DNA of 64,000 nucleotides from Pseudeuparius sepicola (taxonomy: Eukaryota; Arthropoda; Insecta; Coleoptera; Anthribidae). The stretch is from contig OY987298.1 of assembly GCA_963920635.1 (NCBI GenBank), positions 62,758,949-62,822,948 on the forward strand, in the 5' to 3' direction. Below, one piece after another: positions 21,878 to 33,120 of the stretch. The translations under genes and the position numbers were made by a program. Numbering within the stretch: the first letter of the stretch is position 1; every line of letters begins with the position of its first letter. The notes under the pieces are model-generated. The model saw nothing but the letters and a program-made list of their open reading frames with translations. It did no database searches and had not been told where the DNA came from.

Positions 21878-23734
21878 CACCCCTGAAAATCTAAGTAGGC
21901 TGGGGGAATTGAACGTGTGAATTTTTTTTATAGATATGTTCTTGGAAGGTCGTCATTTGAGAAGTATTGGTTTGACTTTGCTGCGAAATCCTGGAGATTT
22001 TTTAAAGGGGTGCGTGTTTCAAAAAATCATATTATTAGGCATTTTTTTATTTAAAATCTGATACAACAGCGTTAATCGGGACACACCGAAACCCCCATAG
22101 GCCCCATATACCAAATTTGAACAAAATAGGAATGGCAAAATATGAATTTTAAAGGCACTTGGCGAGTCAAGTGTGCCATGTAATTAGTTCGAAACCGAGT
22201 TCAAAACAGTTAAACGATCAACAGGACCACTCAAAGTGCAAAGATTCAATACAAGAGTACCTATACAGGATATTTTTCTCTGGACCATCTCAAAATGCTG
22301 AATTTTTATGAACCTTTATAAACTTAATAAACATAGGAGTAATTTATTTTTTACAAAATGCCAACCAACAAAAAACAATTTAAATTATTGGACAAATTTA
22401 AAGTATTCTCAACAAAGTCAGTGTCTGGGGTGGTTATACAGTGTGGTCATTTAAAAGTGTGCAACATATGAGAATTTTTTTTATTAATTGCGCAACGAAA
22501 ATACAAATATTCCCGAAAGTTGGTGCATGTTCGATAATCATATTAGGCGCACTTAGAATGGTTGCAAGTCAAACAGCATACAAGGTAGGTCAAAAAATAT
22601 AAAAATTGTACAAGAGTAAAGTACCCTTATTCCAGAAAATTCAGCAAAATATTATTAAGAAAAGTTGTCTAGAATTAAAAGTTATGCCTAAATACCAAAA
22701 CATGGCCTCCTAAGAAAAAAATATATTTTTTGAGAAACATTAATAATTTTCTAAAAAAAATTTGTTTTAATACTCACCCTAAAAAATTTCATAAATAAAT
22801 CAAAATTATATCAATTTCGCATTACTTTGTTCAAATTCAAGCATATTTGTAAAATTAACTTAGATTTTTAATTTTTTAGGGAATCACAAACTTCATGTTT
22901 GTTGCAACGATATTAAACAAAACTTTAAAATTTTGCAAAAATTCTTCTGAAGAAGGTAAAACAATAGTAATGGTAATGTGTATATTAAAAAACTCTCATT
23001 TAAGGTGCAACATTTTCATTTTAAATGTTTATTAAGAAACTGTGAAAATTAATTGACGAAAATTTTTTTCTTAGGATGCTATGTTTTGGTATTTAGGCAT
23101 AGCTAAACAACTTTACTTAATAACCTTTTGCTAATTTTTTTGAAATAATGGTACCTTACTCTTGTGCAATTTTTATATTTTTCGGCAATGTCTGTATTTT
23201 GGTTGTGCAATTAATAAAAAAAAGTCCCATATGTTGCACACTTAAATGACCACACTGTATACTCGATTTTTGACCCGTATAAAGTTTCAAAAAATTCAGC
23301 ATTTTCAGTTAGCACAGTGAAGAACACCTTGTATATTTTTTATTGGATCTTTGCACATCATTACTGTGAGTGGTCCTGTTGATCGTCCAACTGTTTCGAA
23401 GTAATTCCATAGCACACTTGACTCGCCAGATGACTTTAAAGTTCCTATTTTACTCAAATTTGACTCCCTGCAGAATGGAACCCCCTGTTAATTTTTTGTT
23501 CAAATTTAGTATATGGGGGTTTCAGTGTGTCCTGATTAGGGCTGTGGTGTCAGATTTTAAATAAAAAATGCCTAATATGGTTTTTTGAAAACCGCACCTC
23601 TTTAAAAAATAGCAGTAGGCCAGGACTTCGCAGCAAAGTCAAACCAATACTTCGCAAATGACAATCTTTCAGGGATATATCTATAAAAAATTCACCCGTT
23701 CAATTCCCCCAGCCTACTTAGATTTTCAGGGGTG
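21878..23734. mobile_element. Foldback with nested foldback
   Basis: CACCCCTGAAAATCTAAGTA at 21878 pairs with TACTTAGATTTTCAGGGGTG ending 23734. The arms continue inward for ~450 bp (TTTGACTTTGCTGCGAA against TTCGCAGCAAAGTCAAA; CAACAGGACCACTC against GAGTGGTCCTGTTG). The 823-bp element at 22437-23259 lies inside. No coding remnant seen. Confidence 0.8.
22437..23259. mobile_element. Long-arm foldback MITE (copy 2)
   Basis: TACAGTGTGGTCATTTAAAA to ...TTAAATGACCACACTGTA. Same family and orientation as 2442-3366 but ~100 bp shorter; the block holding the right-hand complement of GCACTTAGAATGG is deleted. It inserted near the centre of the foldback 21878-23734 and is therefore younger than it. 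Confidence 0.85.
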
Positions 23735-25284
23735 TATATTCACGTAAGATTTCACCCGAGTCTAATGGGGCTATCTGGGATGACGATGTACAGAGGGTTG
23801 TCAAGATACTAATTAAATTTATATTTTTTAAAAGAAACAACCTATTTAAAATCGTTATTACCGTTAAAATGGTATAAAACTTTATACCATTATCTTTCAC
23901 CGTTTTTTAAATAATTGCATTTTCAAATTTTATACTATATTTATTTAATTTTGATTTGTGGATCTCGGGATAAAGTTGGATATCTGATCCAATAAGAAAA
24001 ATGTTTGTTGTAAACCAACGGATGTGAAACTCAAATTTTTAAATGTTAAGAGCCTTTTTGAATTTTACCGAATTTTCAAAATAAAATTGTCATTAAGAAT
24101 TTCAGTGAAATCTTTAAACGCTTCTAATATTTTAGAATTTTAAATTAGTATTATTTTAGTTAAGTTAAATAATATTTTTTGCTACTGCATCAATCGTCTA
24201 TATCTTTATCACGAGGTATACAAATTGATTTAAAAAATCACAATACAGGGTGAGTTACGTAACGGTGGTCTATATCTTCTACATTGTCAATGCTAGAAAA
24301 AAAAGTATAGACAAAACTTGAGTACCACATTCCGAAAATATTTTCCTATATACAGGGTGATCCAACAAGTAGGGGAGACCCAAAGTTATGTTTTTTTAAA
24401 TGGAACATCCCGTATTTTGTTACATTTTTGGAAGGCCCTTAAAGAGTAAGTTCTTTTTGGTAAGGGTATTAAGGGTCTTTAAAGGTAGGGAGTTATTTTA
24501 ATTTTAAAAGAAAAAAGGGGACACTTTTGGAAATGTATTACTCAAAAACAAATAAGATTTTGGGCTATAAGTTGGACTGGAGATTGCCTGTTACGCCTAG
24601 TTAACAATTTTGGACCGATATTAAGATAAAGTTCGGAAGAACATACCGGGCGATTCACTTACGCAAATCCTAATTTTACTCGCTAATTGTAAATGCAACA
24701 CCCTATATTTTATTACATATTTGGAAAGCCCTTAAAGAGTAGATACTTTTTGGTATAGGGTACTATGGGTCTAACTTTAAAGGTCAGTTAGTTATTTCAA
24801 TTTTAGTCTAAGAAACGGCTTTAAAAGGGCCGATTACATGATTAAGGTGTCAAAATGTCACTTTTGAAGCTGTATATACCATGTTCCATTTATAAAATGT
24901 TAGTTTGGTTAATACCTTACGATCACTCTGTGTAACGCCACCCCTGAGAATCGCTTAGACTTGCAGGGAAATTGGGATGGTAAGAAAGAAATAAAAGAGG
25001 GCTTGAATAGGAATTGTTTATTGTTTTAATGGTTACAAATTTATAAGGGAACATCCTAGCTACCTACCGGCATACAAGGTTAGTAAAACAGGTTTGAACA
25101 AGAATAAAGTAGAGAATAAATTTTTTTTGTTGGTGTAGGTTATGTTTGTATTGGTTTTGAATTGTTAGAGATTTTAAGTGATTTTTTGTGTGTTTTATGT
25201 CTTTTGTATTGGTCCACGAATATTTGTCGAAAAATATCCAGAGAGATTATGAGCATTAGATAAGTTATTGGGCGGTTGGAGGGC
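23735..25284. repeat. AT-rich tract with partial CAGGGTG repeats
   Basis: TACAGGGTGAGTTACG (~24246) and TACAGGGTGATCC (~24354) look like left ends of decayed mariner-type MITEs. Two direct copies of a ~110-bp block occur at 24407-24510 and 24697-24817 (GGAAGGCCCTTAAAGAGTA / GGAAAGCCCTTAAAGAGTA). No gene recognised in the remainder. Confidence 0.45.
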
Positions 25285-25647
25285 GATTTAAAGGAAATTT
25301 ATGAAAAATATTTAGATGTCAATGTATCTATGCTCCCTCCCATTGACTGCCGATGAAAAAGTCGAATTTCACAATGCTACAGTGTGAGCTATTTGTACAA
25401 AATCGTTTACCGCGGAGGTTGTCAGGCTGAGAGATCACTGCCATCTCACGGAGGAAAAGTGGCTTGGGGCTGCTCACCAAAAGTGTAATTACACTTTTGG
25501 TGAGCAGCCGTACCGTTGCATAATATGTCCAATTATGACGCGCATCTTTTTATTAAGCATTTATGTCGTAACCAGGAAAAAAATGACATAATTGCTGAAA
25601 CACATCATTTAGGTGTAGTAAAAGAACCGATTGATTTATCTGTGTAA
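25285..25647 (+). pseudogene. Polinton/Maverick-type DNA polymerase B fragment
   Basis: Fragments in order: EIYEKYLDVNVSMLPP; after a frame change TADEKVEFHNATV-stop-AICTKSF; then VRLRDHCHLTEEKW and GAAHQKCN; then HNMSNYDAHLFIKHLC. This order (C-x2-C..., RDHCH, GAAH--CN, HN-SNYDAHLF) is characteristic of protein-primed family-B polymerases of Polinton/Maverick type, which have an HNH/endonuclease-VII-like zinc segment before the exonuclease region. The first Cys of the C-x2-C is now TGA (25385-25387). The region between GAAHQKCN and HNMSNYD is replaced by an inverted copy of the preceding 21 bases. Clearly non-functional; I see no other Polinton genes nearby. Confidence 0.7.
25468..25509. repeat. 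42-bp perfect palindrome
   Basis: GGCTGCTCACCAAAAGTGTA(A) is followed at once by its exact 21-base complement, with no loop. It lies within the polymerase pseudogene, where the second half replaces expected coding sequence, so it looks like a local inverted duplication. Confidence 0.9.
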
Positions 25648-26232
25648 CTCCCGCATTTGAATTCCTAGCCCCAAAAAACCCTGATACCACATTCTATGCA
25701 AATATTTCAATTTTAAATAAAGTTTAAATTTTAATATCTTCTACATCTTTTAGCATTTTCGGAGATACATATGTTTTTCCTTATTTATAGATTCTGAATC
25801 ATCCCCCGAATTATAGGTAAGTAGGTATATTATTGGGTTCAATTTCCGTATTTCGTACAACATTTTTTGTTCTATACCTATAAATGGTTCATGCTTCCAC
25901 AAATATTGTCTTCGTTCGACATTTCTTCTTTCCAATGCAGGCCCAAAGCTGCGGGCTGCGGCACTACAGGTGTGCCGCCTTAATACGGCAGAGTGTATCT
26001 CTGGCCCCGCGGGACTCCGCGAAATGGATTGGAAAACTTCTAGCCATTGATTTGTATTCGCCCCGCGCCGGGCTGTCCGTTGCGCTTCTCTGTTTGTATG
26101 CTCGAAGCACCGGTGTCGTCCTGATGGACCTGCCTCTTGGGTCCCACAGATAAAGAGGAAGTGGGCACAGTTTGTCGAAGTTCTTGCATATACAATATCT
26201 CAATCTGAAATTTTTGGTTCAAAAATTGTGGT
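25648..26232. other. Spacer with GC-rich island
   Basis: 25930-26150 is GC-rich relative to its surroundings, with an 89-codon open frame (25884-26153) lacking known motifs. No gene called. Confidence 0.35.
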
Positions 26233-29075
26233 GATTATTTCCCTCATACTGCTTGCATCCAATAAGGTAGCTCCTTCCATAAAAATCCAACCAATCATAT
26301 GCCTCTGCTGGCGATAATTGCACTTGTGCAAAATCAAAGCGGTAATACCACTACTTGTGCACTTATCACTTCGTTGCTTAGCAACCGCGAATCTGTTGGA
26401 TACGAACACGTAGGTACTTCTTAAAATTGGCGTGTTTTACACTGTTCTAAATTATGCAGCTTATAAATTATATTGCGGTATTATTAAGCATTTTATCAAT
26501 GAATTTATATAACTTTTACATTGCTAAATTGTTGTTATTAGACCTCCGTCTCAGTTTAAATGTATTACACACATTCAGAAAATAAACAAACGCTAACAGG
26601 GTGTAGGTATAATCGCATTTGCTTTGGATATCCAAGCGTCATGTTGGTTTACTCGAACGCTACAGTCGAAGCTGTCAATAAACTCGTTCAAAATGAGTCG
26701 TTTTGGAAATGTATAGGTACATAGAAAAAATTAATAGAGAAATTATTAAATCGTATTTGTGAAATAATCTCGACAAATAGGTACCACTCGTGCCGGAAAT
26801 TTTTCTAATTAATTTTATTCTCAAGCGCTATTTTGCCCATTAGTAAAACCACTCGTATAAATTGGGATTTTATTTTCAGAGCGAAGCTCTCGGGATTTTA
26901 TCAGAAAATGAAAGACCAATTTATACTCGTGATCTTTCTAGGCAAAATAGCGCTTTCTAAAAAATTATCGATACAATTTCCGGCACTTGTGATATTACAT
27001 ACGAGAATTTAACGCCTGCCAATATGAACTAATGAAATGATATGATTTTTGAAATATTAACCAATCAGGTGATGATTTCAGCGATAATACCACTAGTGGT
27101 ATTTTCGTATGTAATATCACTAGTGCCGGAAATTGAATCGATAATTTTTTCGAAAGCGTTATTTTGCCTAGAAAGATCACGAGTATAAATTGGGATTTTA
27201 TTTTCTGATAAAATCCCGAGAGCGAGGGATTTTATCTCTGCTAATGGCCAAAATAGGGCTTGAGAATAAAATTATCTAGAAAAAATTCCGGCACGAGTGG
27301 TATTTGTCGAGATTATTTCACGAATACGATTTAATAATTTCAGTATTAATTTTTTCTATGTTTACATTTCCAAAACGACTCATTTTGAACGAGTTTATTG
27401 ACAGACTGTAGCGTTCGAGTAAACAAACATGACGCTTGGGTATCCAAGGCAAATGCGATTATACAGGGTGTTCCTTAATGACATGCTAATACTTAAGGGG
27501 GTTATTCTTGGGCCCATTTTAAGAAAAAACTTTATATGAACGTATGTCGTAAACGTCCTAACTTTTGAGATACAGGGCGTTAAAGTTCATTTTTTAAAAT
27601 TGAATTTTGGCTACATCTCCCGAAATAATCAAGCTGCTGAACTGAAATTTTACACTGCTATGTTTTTGGGGATGGAGAATAAGCTGAAAATGTCAATTTC
27701 ACCGTATCTCACAGAGGGCGCCACCTGCGCTGTTTTTTGATCACGCTTTTACGCGTAACTTTTTTGAGGTTATCTTTTTGGTCCTGCAGGTCCATCATTT
27801 TAGTGCATCTTTTCATTCTGCAAGAAAAAGGTACTCTTGTTTCATAACGATTAAATCAACCGTTTGCGTTGAAATTACCAAAACGTGCCCCAAACCACCT
27901 GTTGATTCCAAGATTCGATACACTGCTACTGCTACTGCTTTCAAATGTTACAGATCAACTGTACATTCAAAATGATGAAAAAAATGCCAAATGGGCATTG
28001 GTCAAAACACCATTGGTTTTCTTGAAATAGAGTGTCCAAATTTTGTCAAATTCAATCCTTTCCATTTTGAAAGCGAATAATTTTTGGTACATTGTTCATA
28101 GGGATTTTTTTCCCAGTTTAAATGGTACAGTTGATCTGTAACACTTGAAGGTGGTAGGTGAAAATTTTATGTTTCGAATATTGGAATCAATAGGTGTTTT
28201 GGGGCACGTTTTTGTAATTTCAACGCAAACGGTTGATTTAATCGTTATGAAACAAGAGTACCTTTTTCTTGCAGAATGAAAAGATGCACTAAAATGATGG
28301 ACCTGCAGGACCAAAAAGATAACCTCAAAAAAGTTACGAGTAAAAGCGTGATCAAAAAACAGCGCAAGTGGCGCCCTCTGTGAAATACGGTGAAATTGAC
28401 ATTTTCAGCTTATTCTCCATCCCCAAAAACACATAAGTGCCAAATTTCAGTTCAGCAGCTTGATTATTTCGGGAGATGTAGCCAAAATTCAATTTAAAAA
28501 AATGAACTTTAACGCCCTGTATCTCAAAAGTTAGGACGTTTAGGACATACGTTCATATGAAGTTTTTTTCTTAAAATGGGCCCAAGAATAACCCCCTTAA
28601 GTATTAGCATGTCATTAAGGAACACCCTGTATATACCTACATTCTGTCGCGTTGGTTTATTTTCTGAATGTGTCATAAATTTAAACGGAGGCGGAGGTCT
28701 AAATAACAAGAATTTAGCAATGTAAAAGTTATATAAATTCATTGATATAATATAATAATAATAATAATTCTCACCCTCACAATACTCCAAACTAGGAGTA
28801 CCCCAGAAGCAACTACATGCTTGTGCTTATGCAACATAATTTATAAGCTGCATAATTTAGAACAGTGTGAAACACACAAACTTTAAGAAGTAGGTACGTG
28901 TTTGTATCCAACAGATTCGCGGTTGCTAAGCAACGAAGTGATAATTTGCACAAGTGCAATTACCGGTAATTGCACTAGTGCAAATTATCGCTAGCAGAGG
29001 CATATCATTGGTTGGATTTTTATGGAAGGAGAAGGAGCTACCTTATTGGATGCAAGCAGTATGAGGGAAATAATC
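26233..29075. mobile_element. Giant foldback, ~780-bp arms, with nested element
   Basis: GATTATTTCCCTCATACTGC at 26233 pairs with GCAGTATGAGGGAAATAATC ending at 29075. Pairing continues through the arms (GACTCATTTTGAACGAG; GTATAAATTGGGATTTTATT; TAATATCACTAGTGCCGG) to a ~90-bp centre near 27008-27101. The right arm is interrupted by 27463-28631. A third copy of the outer ~390 bp of an arm is at 16826-17216. No coding sequence identified. Confidence 0.85.
27463..28631. mobile_element. 1.17-kb hairpin MITE, CAGGGTG termini, TA duplication
   Basis: TACAGGGTGTTCCTTAATGA at 27463 pairs with TCATTAAGGAACACCCTGTA ending at 28631, and complementarity runs ~0.5 kb inward. Comparison with the uninterrupted arms at 16836 and ~26605 (GATTATACCTAC) shows insertion with duplication of TA, typical of Tc1/mariner. 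No transposase remnant seen. A decayed relative is at 14691-15364. Confidence 0.9.
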
Positions 29076-29113
29076 GCTGAAATCCTACTCTCTTAGTTAC
29101 ATCCTAGTTAGGC

Positions 29114-29515
29114 TAAACCAATATTGTGGCAGCTAAAACTGATAACCCGATAACTTCTTCACATTACCAAATTTAATATAGGACTAGAATATATATGTTT
29201 TCAGTTAACACATTGATCTTTAAATATCTATTAGCACAAAAAACATATTCAGAACTGAAAGTTCAATCTAAATGTCGGCTAACTATCAAACTAACTATTT
29301 GAAGTTGTTAAATTCTCTTTTTAAATACAACTCGTGGTATGCCTAATAACAGATAATACATTTCCTTAATTTATAACTCATTATAATCCCAATGCTAAGA
29401 AAATACCACTCCTGCTGCGCAGTCGTGATATTTTCAGCTTTGGGATTATAATTCGTAAAATTAACGAAAGGTATTATCGATAATAGGCACACCATTTTGT
29501 TATATTACCCCTGAA
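29114..29515. repeat. Dispersed repeat, copy 2 (includes foldback 29331-29495)
   Basis: Matches 4551-4678 and 4933-5160 in order, without the tRNA-like insert. Contains the second copy of the small foldback MITE (CTCGTGGTATGCC ... GGCACACCA). Confidence 0.75.
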
Positions 29516-30253
29516 AATTTCGCACTTATCAATCAACCAATCAAAAGCCTTTACTTTGAACCGTTACCATGGCAATCCAAGTATTTTTCGGAATTTTTTT
29601 GCGCTAAGGGTAGGACCTAAAAGTGTCACTTTTGATTATTAAATTGAGTGAAAGAATAAACTATGAAGTATGTTAAATTTTTGCGAAATTTTCTTACCGA
29701 ATAACTCGAGGTTAAATTAAAAATCCGAAAATTCTTTCTCGGTCATGAATATTTTAAGAAAATTATCCCTCGCCTGCAGCTCGGGATAATTTTCGGTATT
29801 ACATGTGACAATTTGTAGTTATAGGTAGGTACCTATTCTGAAATAAACGTGTGTGAACTGTTCTGTAAGAAAGCAGGACCAGATGACATTAAACACAAAC
29901 AGCACATTAACAAGTGGTTGCATACTAATTTTTCGTCAAAAAATATTCAGTGATAAATTTTTACAACAGGGCCAATTTTAGAATTATTATGATGTTTTCA
30001 AACTTTACTAACTAAACTTTTATAGTATAGATAGTAGGTCGAGGAAACATGAAAGAAATGACATACTTTGTTATTTTTTTTAGATTGTGATGACTTTGAG
30101 CCCCGAAAAAGTGAGTAAGTAAAGGTACAGGCTATTTCCACATTTCCATCAAAGCTAATTCTATAAATTAATTGTTTTATTGTTCCTTAACCTGTTGGTG
30201 GGATAACCCCAAAATGTTTACAGGTAACGTACCTACAATCTCCCGGGGTTAAA
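29516..30253. other. Unassigned spacer
   Basis: No gene or clear repeat. Includes short complementary segments around 29755-29795 (GAAAATTATCC...GGATAATTTTC). Confidence 0.35.
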
Positions 30254-30634
30254 GCTGAGGAAAGAATCCACCGTAACTACCGTAGAAGGGTTGCAGAGCT
30301 ATGGGTGGAAGCAGCGAGCCCATATATGACCATATCTGACACGGCCGGAAAAAATAATTTTTTTCTTTAAAATTTTAGAGGGTTACACCTTCAGCTTTTT
30401 ACTGGAGAGAAGCGACCCCATAGAGCTTAAGTCGGCAGAAAAGAATCGACTTTGACTACCGTCTAAGGGTTTCAAAACGAGGGTAGAAAGGCCGAGAGCA
30501 TAATATGATGCCGCCGGAGAAAACAATTTTTTCTTAAAAAATTGTGGGGGGTTGCTACACCTTCAGCTTTTTACTGGGAGGAGCGACACCACAGGGCTTA
30601 ATTCGGCAGAAAAAAATCGACCGTGAGTATCCTC
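30254..30634. repeat. Tandem repeat, ~170-180-bp period, 2+ units
   Basis: Units start near 30254, 30436 and 30606 (the last partial). Shared strings are ACACCTTCAGCTTTTTACTG, AAGAATC-AC--T-ACTACCGT, AGGGTT and GGCCGGA/GCCGGA. The divergence suggests an old satellite-like block. Confidence 0.65.
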
Positions 30635-31014
30635 ACATAATCTCTCTATAAGCTGTCCCAATTAACATGATAGCATGCCGATATTAAACTAACGCAATTC
30701 CACTCGCAGCCAGCCGCCGCCGGCATTGGCCCAATCTTATCTCGAGCGAGATTACGTAATGGGGTTGGGGGCGCGGGGAGCGCCCGTCTATCAGCCAGCG
30801 ATAGATTCGGTGGTAAATCCCCCCCGAAGCATCCGACATAATTAAGTTTCCGGGCGAGCAGTTTTCCGAGTTTTCGACCCGATCGACGCCGACGCCGACA
30901 CCGGTGCAGTTCCAGGGTCTCGGTTTTGCACAACTGTGAAAAATATTTCTTTTAGCTGCAGTCGCCAATACCGCGAAAGTAGAGGGTGATCCATCTAAGA
31001 ATGAAAGTTAATTG
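30635..31014. other. GC-rich island
   Basis: 30690-30930 is GC-rich and non-repetitive, with homeodomain-type TAATTA near 30839 and a palindromic CTCGAGCGAG. Two minus-strand open frames (~95 codons) overlap it in different phases without motifs. It may be conserved regulatory DNA; not proven. Confidence 0.3.
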
Positions 31015-32195
31015 TTAACCCATATATGCCTAAAAGTTTATCTCGGTAATTTTTTGTTTTTTATTATGGAAACTCACTAAAAATAAAACACAATGTCACT
31101 AACTTCTGTTTATTTCAAAAAAGTTCCAGAGGTTTTTTGATTTTCAATATGTACTACATATATAGGACATTAGGCACATCTACAACTGTAATATTATGGA
31201 GTGTGATATATCATGAAACATTTAACATGCACACCAATATCACATTTTCTACATCTGGTTGCAGTTTTAGTGTGACACTGAGCACACCGCGTCTATTTCT
31301 CTTGAGTCACGACAAGATGATCCAAGCGGTCATATCTCAATTCCGACATCTGACGAGGCCTACCTTTTTGAAACACAACTTTTTTTATTTTGCTCTAGAA
31401 TAGAAATGGCTATACTTCTTCTGAATGCTAATTGAACCATTGTACCACCTTTTTTCTTATGAATATGCCACGAATTTGTTATGGCCATGTCGATACAGTG
31501 GGGAGATCAGAGAAAAATACAAATTTTTTCCTCTTATTTGTACACGATATTGAGCTATATTTTGGTCTGACCTATCAACTCCCCCCATATTTTTATTGTA
31601 CATTTTCACAAGTTAGGGCTGATCTATGTATATAAACTTTTTGTCCTTTTGGGAGTATCGTTTTACTAAATTTACTGGTTCAAGACCGCCTTTGGTAGAT
31701 ACAAAACTGACAATGTTGTGTAACAAAGAGTCCCTTTTCGGGCACTCCAGTTTGTATTTGCAGGCCCTTTCGACTGAGAATAATAGTTTGATTTTACTAT
31801 TATGTAATTTTTAAGTTTGGTTTGGGTCTTCTTATAACCTCTTTTGGAAATAATAGTCGATTTTCTCGGGCGCCAGGCCTTTTTTATAGCGGTGACCGCC
31901 GCTGTTGCTTCAGATAGCTCTTAAGTCGAAGAAAAATAATTCCAGGAGTGCAATAGTGGTGTCTTTTGAGGGGAAGGAATAGAGTTAAACAAGTAGGCGG
32001 TTTTAACAGACTATATTGATGAATACAAATACTTGATACGTTATTTACAAAACATAAAAAATAGTAAATTAACTAAGCAGGCGGGTTCGGACTGCCGGAC
32101 GGAAAGTAAAAGAAGCAATACCCGAATGCGCGGAATGAGAAGTTAGTTAAGCGTGTTATGTAAGCGGAAAATTTGGCGGCTAGCGTGCAACTTAA

Positions 32196-32825
32196 GGGGG
32201 AACCACATTGCGTTCACGTCACGTGAATTCACGTCACTTCACGTGAATTCACGTGAAACAGTTATTTGATGAACCCTCAGTTTCTCATGTCTTGCTATGG
32301 TTTAGAGACACACTGTTGTTACATGTTGCAATCACGTGATGTCACGTGACACTGCAATCCACCACGCGCTCATTTGTTCTGTTTAGACATGAAATTCCGT
32401 GAAGCGTGACAGCGTGAGCGAAGGAAATTGGAGGAGTTGTTAATAGAAAAAGTGCGACAACACGAAATTTTATACAACATTAGATCGTCAAAATATAGAG
32501 CGTGGCAGGAAATATAGGAAATAGAAATTGTTAAATTCGCCTTGTTCTGTCCTTTTCAAATTAATGTCGTGTATCCACAGCCTTTTCCTTTTTCTTTCAC
32601 TTCCTACAAGTAATAAACCACATGCATTTTCTAAATCTTCCTCAAAATCGGAATCGGAAGATGAAGTGCTGTTAAATAACCATTTCGCGAACGAACACAC
32701 ACGTGTAACGTGAGGTGAGACGAATGTGATTCCAAAACATTTTTGTACGGTTTTTTTATACTTTCACGTCGCGTGAAGTGACGTGGACGTGAATTCACGT
32801 GACGTGAACGCAGTGTGATTCCCCC
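32196..32825 (-). mobile_element. Harbinger-like MITE with CACGTGAATT subterminal repeats
   Basis: GGGGGAACCACATTGCGTTC at 32196 and GAACGCAGTGTGATTCCCCC ending 32825 are TIRs, continuing with ACGTCACGTGAATTCACGT on both sides. The element is flanked by TTAA (32192-32195, 32826-32829); the true duplication may be the 3-bp TAA/TTA usual for PIF/Harbinger. The interior keeps a transposase fragment on the minus strand. It sits inside solo LTR A. Confidence 0.75.
32530..32700 (-). pseudogene. PIF/Harbinger-like transposase N-terminal fragment
   Basis: Minus-strand translation has an acidic start (SSSDSDFEEDLENA) followed by ERKRKRLWIHDINLKR and GEFNNFYF. This resembles the KRRR-WVHP-...R---GE---L segment that precedes the DDE domain in Harbinger-type transposases. 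The frame departs right after GEFNN and no catalytic residues remain, consistent with an internally deleted element. Confidence 0.55.
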
Positions 32826-32918
32826 TTAATTTTCAGAAAAGTAAAAGCGCGTGCGGTCGGACTGCCGCGACGGATTCGGCCTAGACAAACGGACAGTTAC
32901 GGCAAAATTAGCAAGTCC

Positions 32919-33120
32919 AACTGAGAGGCGTTATCCCGGTCCCAGCGGCTTCCCAACAACCTATTTACGGCGGCACAGTGTTACTATCTGGAAGGCGTTG
33001 GCCCGGTCGCACATCCAGTAGTTCACTACAGACTTTTCGGCGGTCTGGTGAAAATAGTATTCAGCTGGGAGGCATTGGCCCGTTCGCACACCCAGTGAAT
33101 TGCCGCTAATACTCACCAGT
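32919..33120. repeat. ~75-bp tandem repeat inside solo LTR A
   Basis: Three imperfect units share GGAAGGCGTTGGCCCGGTCGC / GGGAGGCATTGGCCCGTTCGC / GAGAGGCGTTATCCCGGTC, at ~75-bp spacing. LTR U3 repeats are common; these may be regulatory. Confidence 0.6.

Noticed and set aside
31137..31814. Three consecutive plus-strand frames
   Set aside because: Antisense of the piggyBac transposase C-terminus, whose motifs read clearly on the minus strand.
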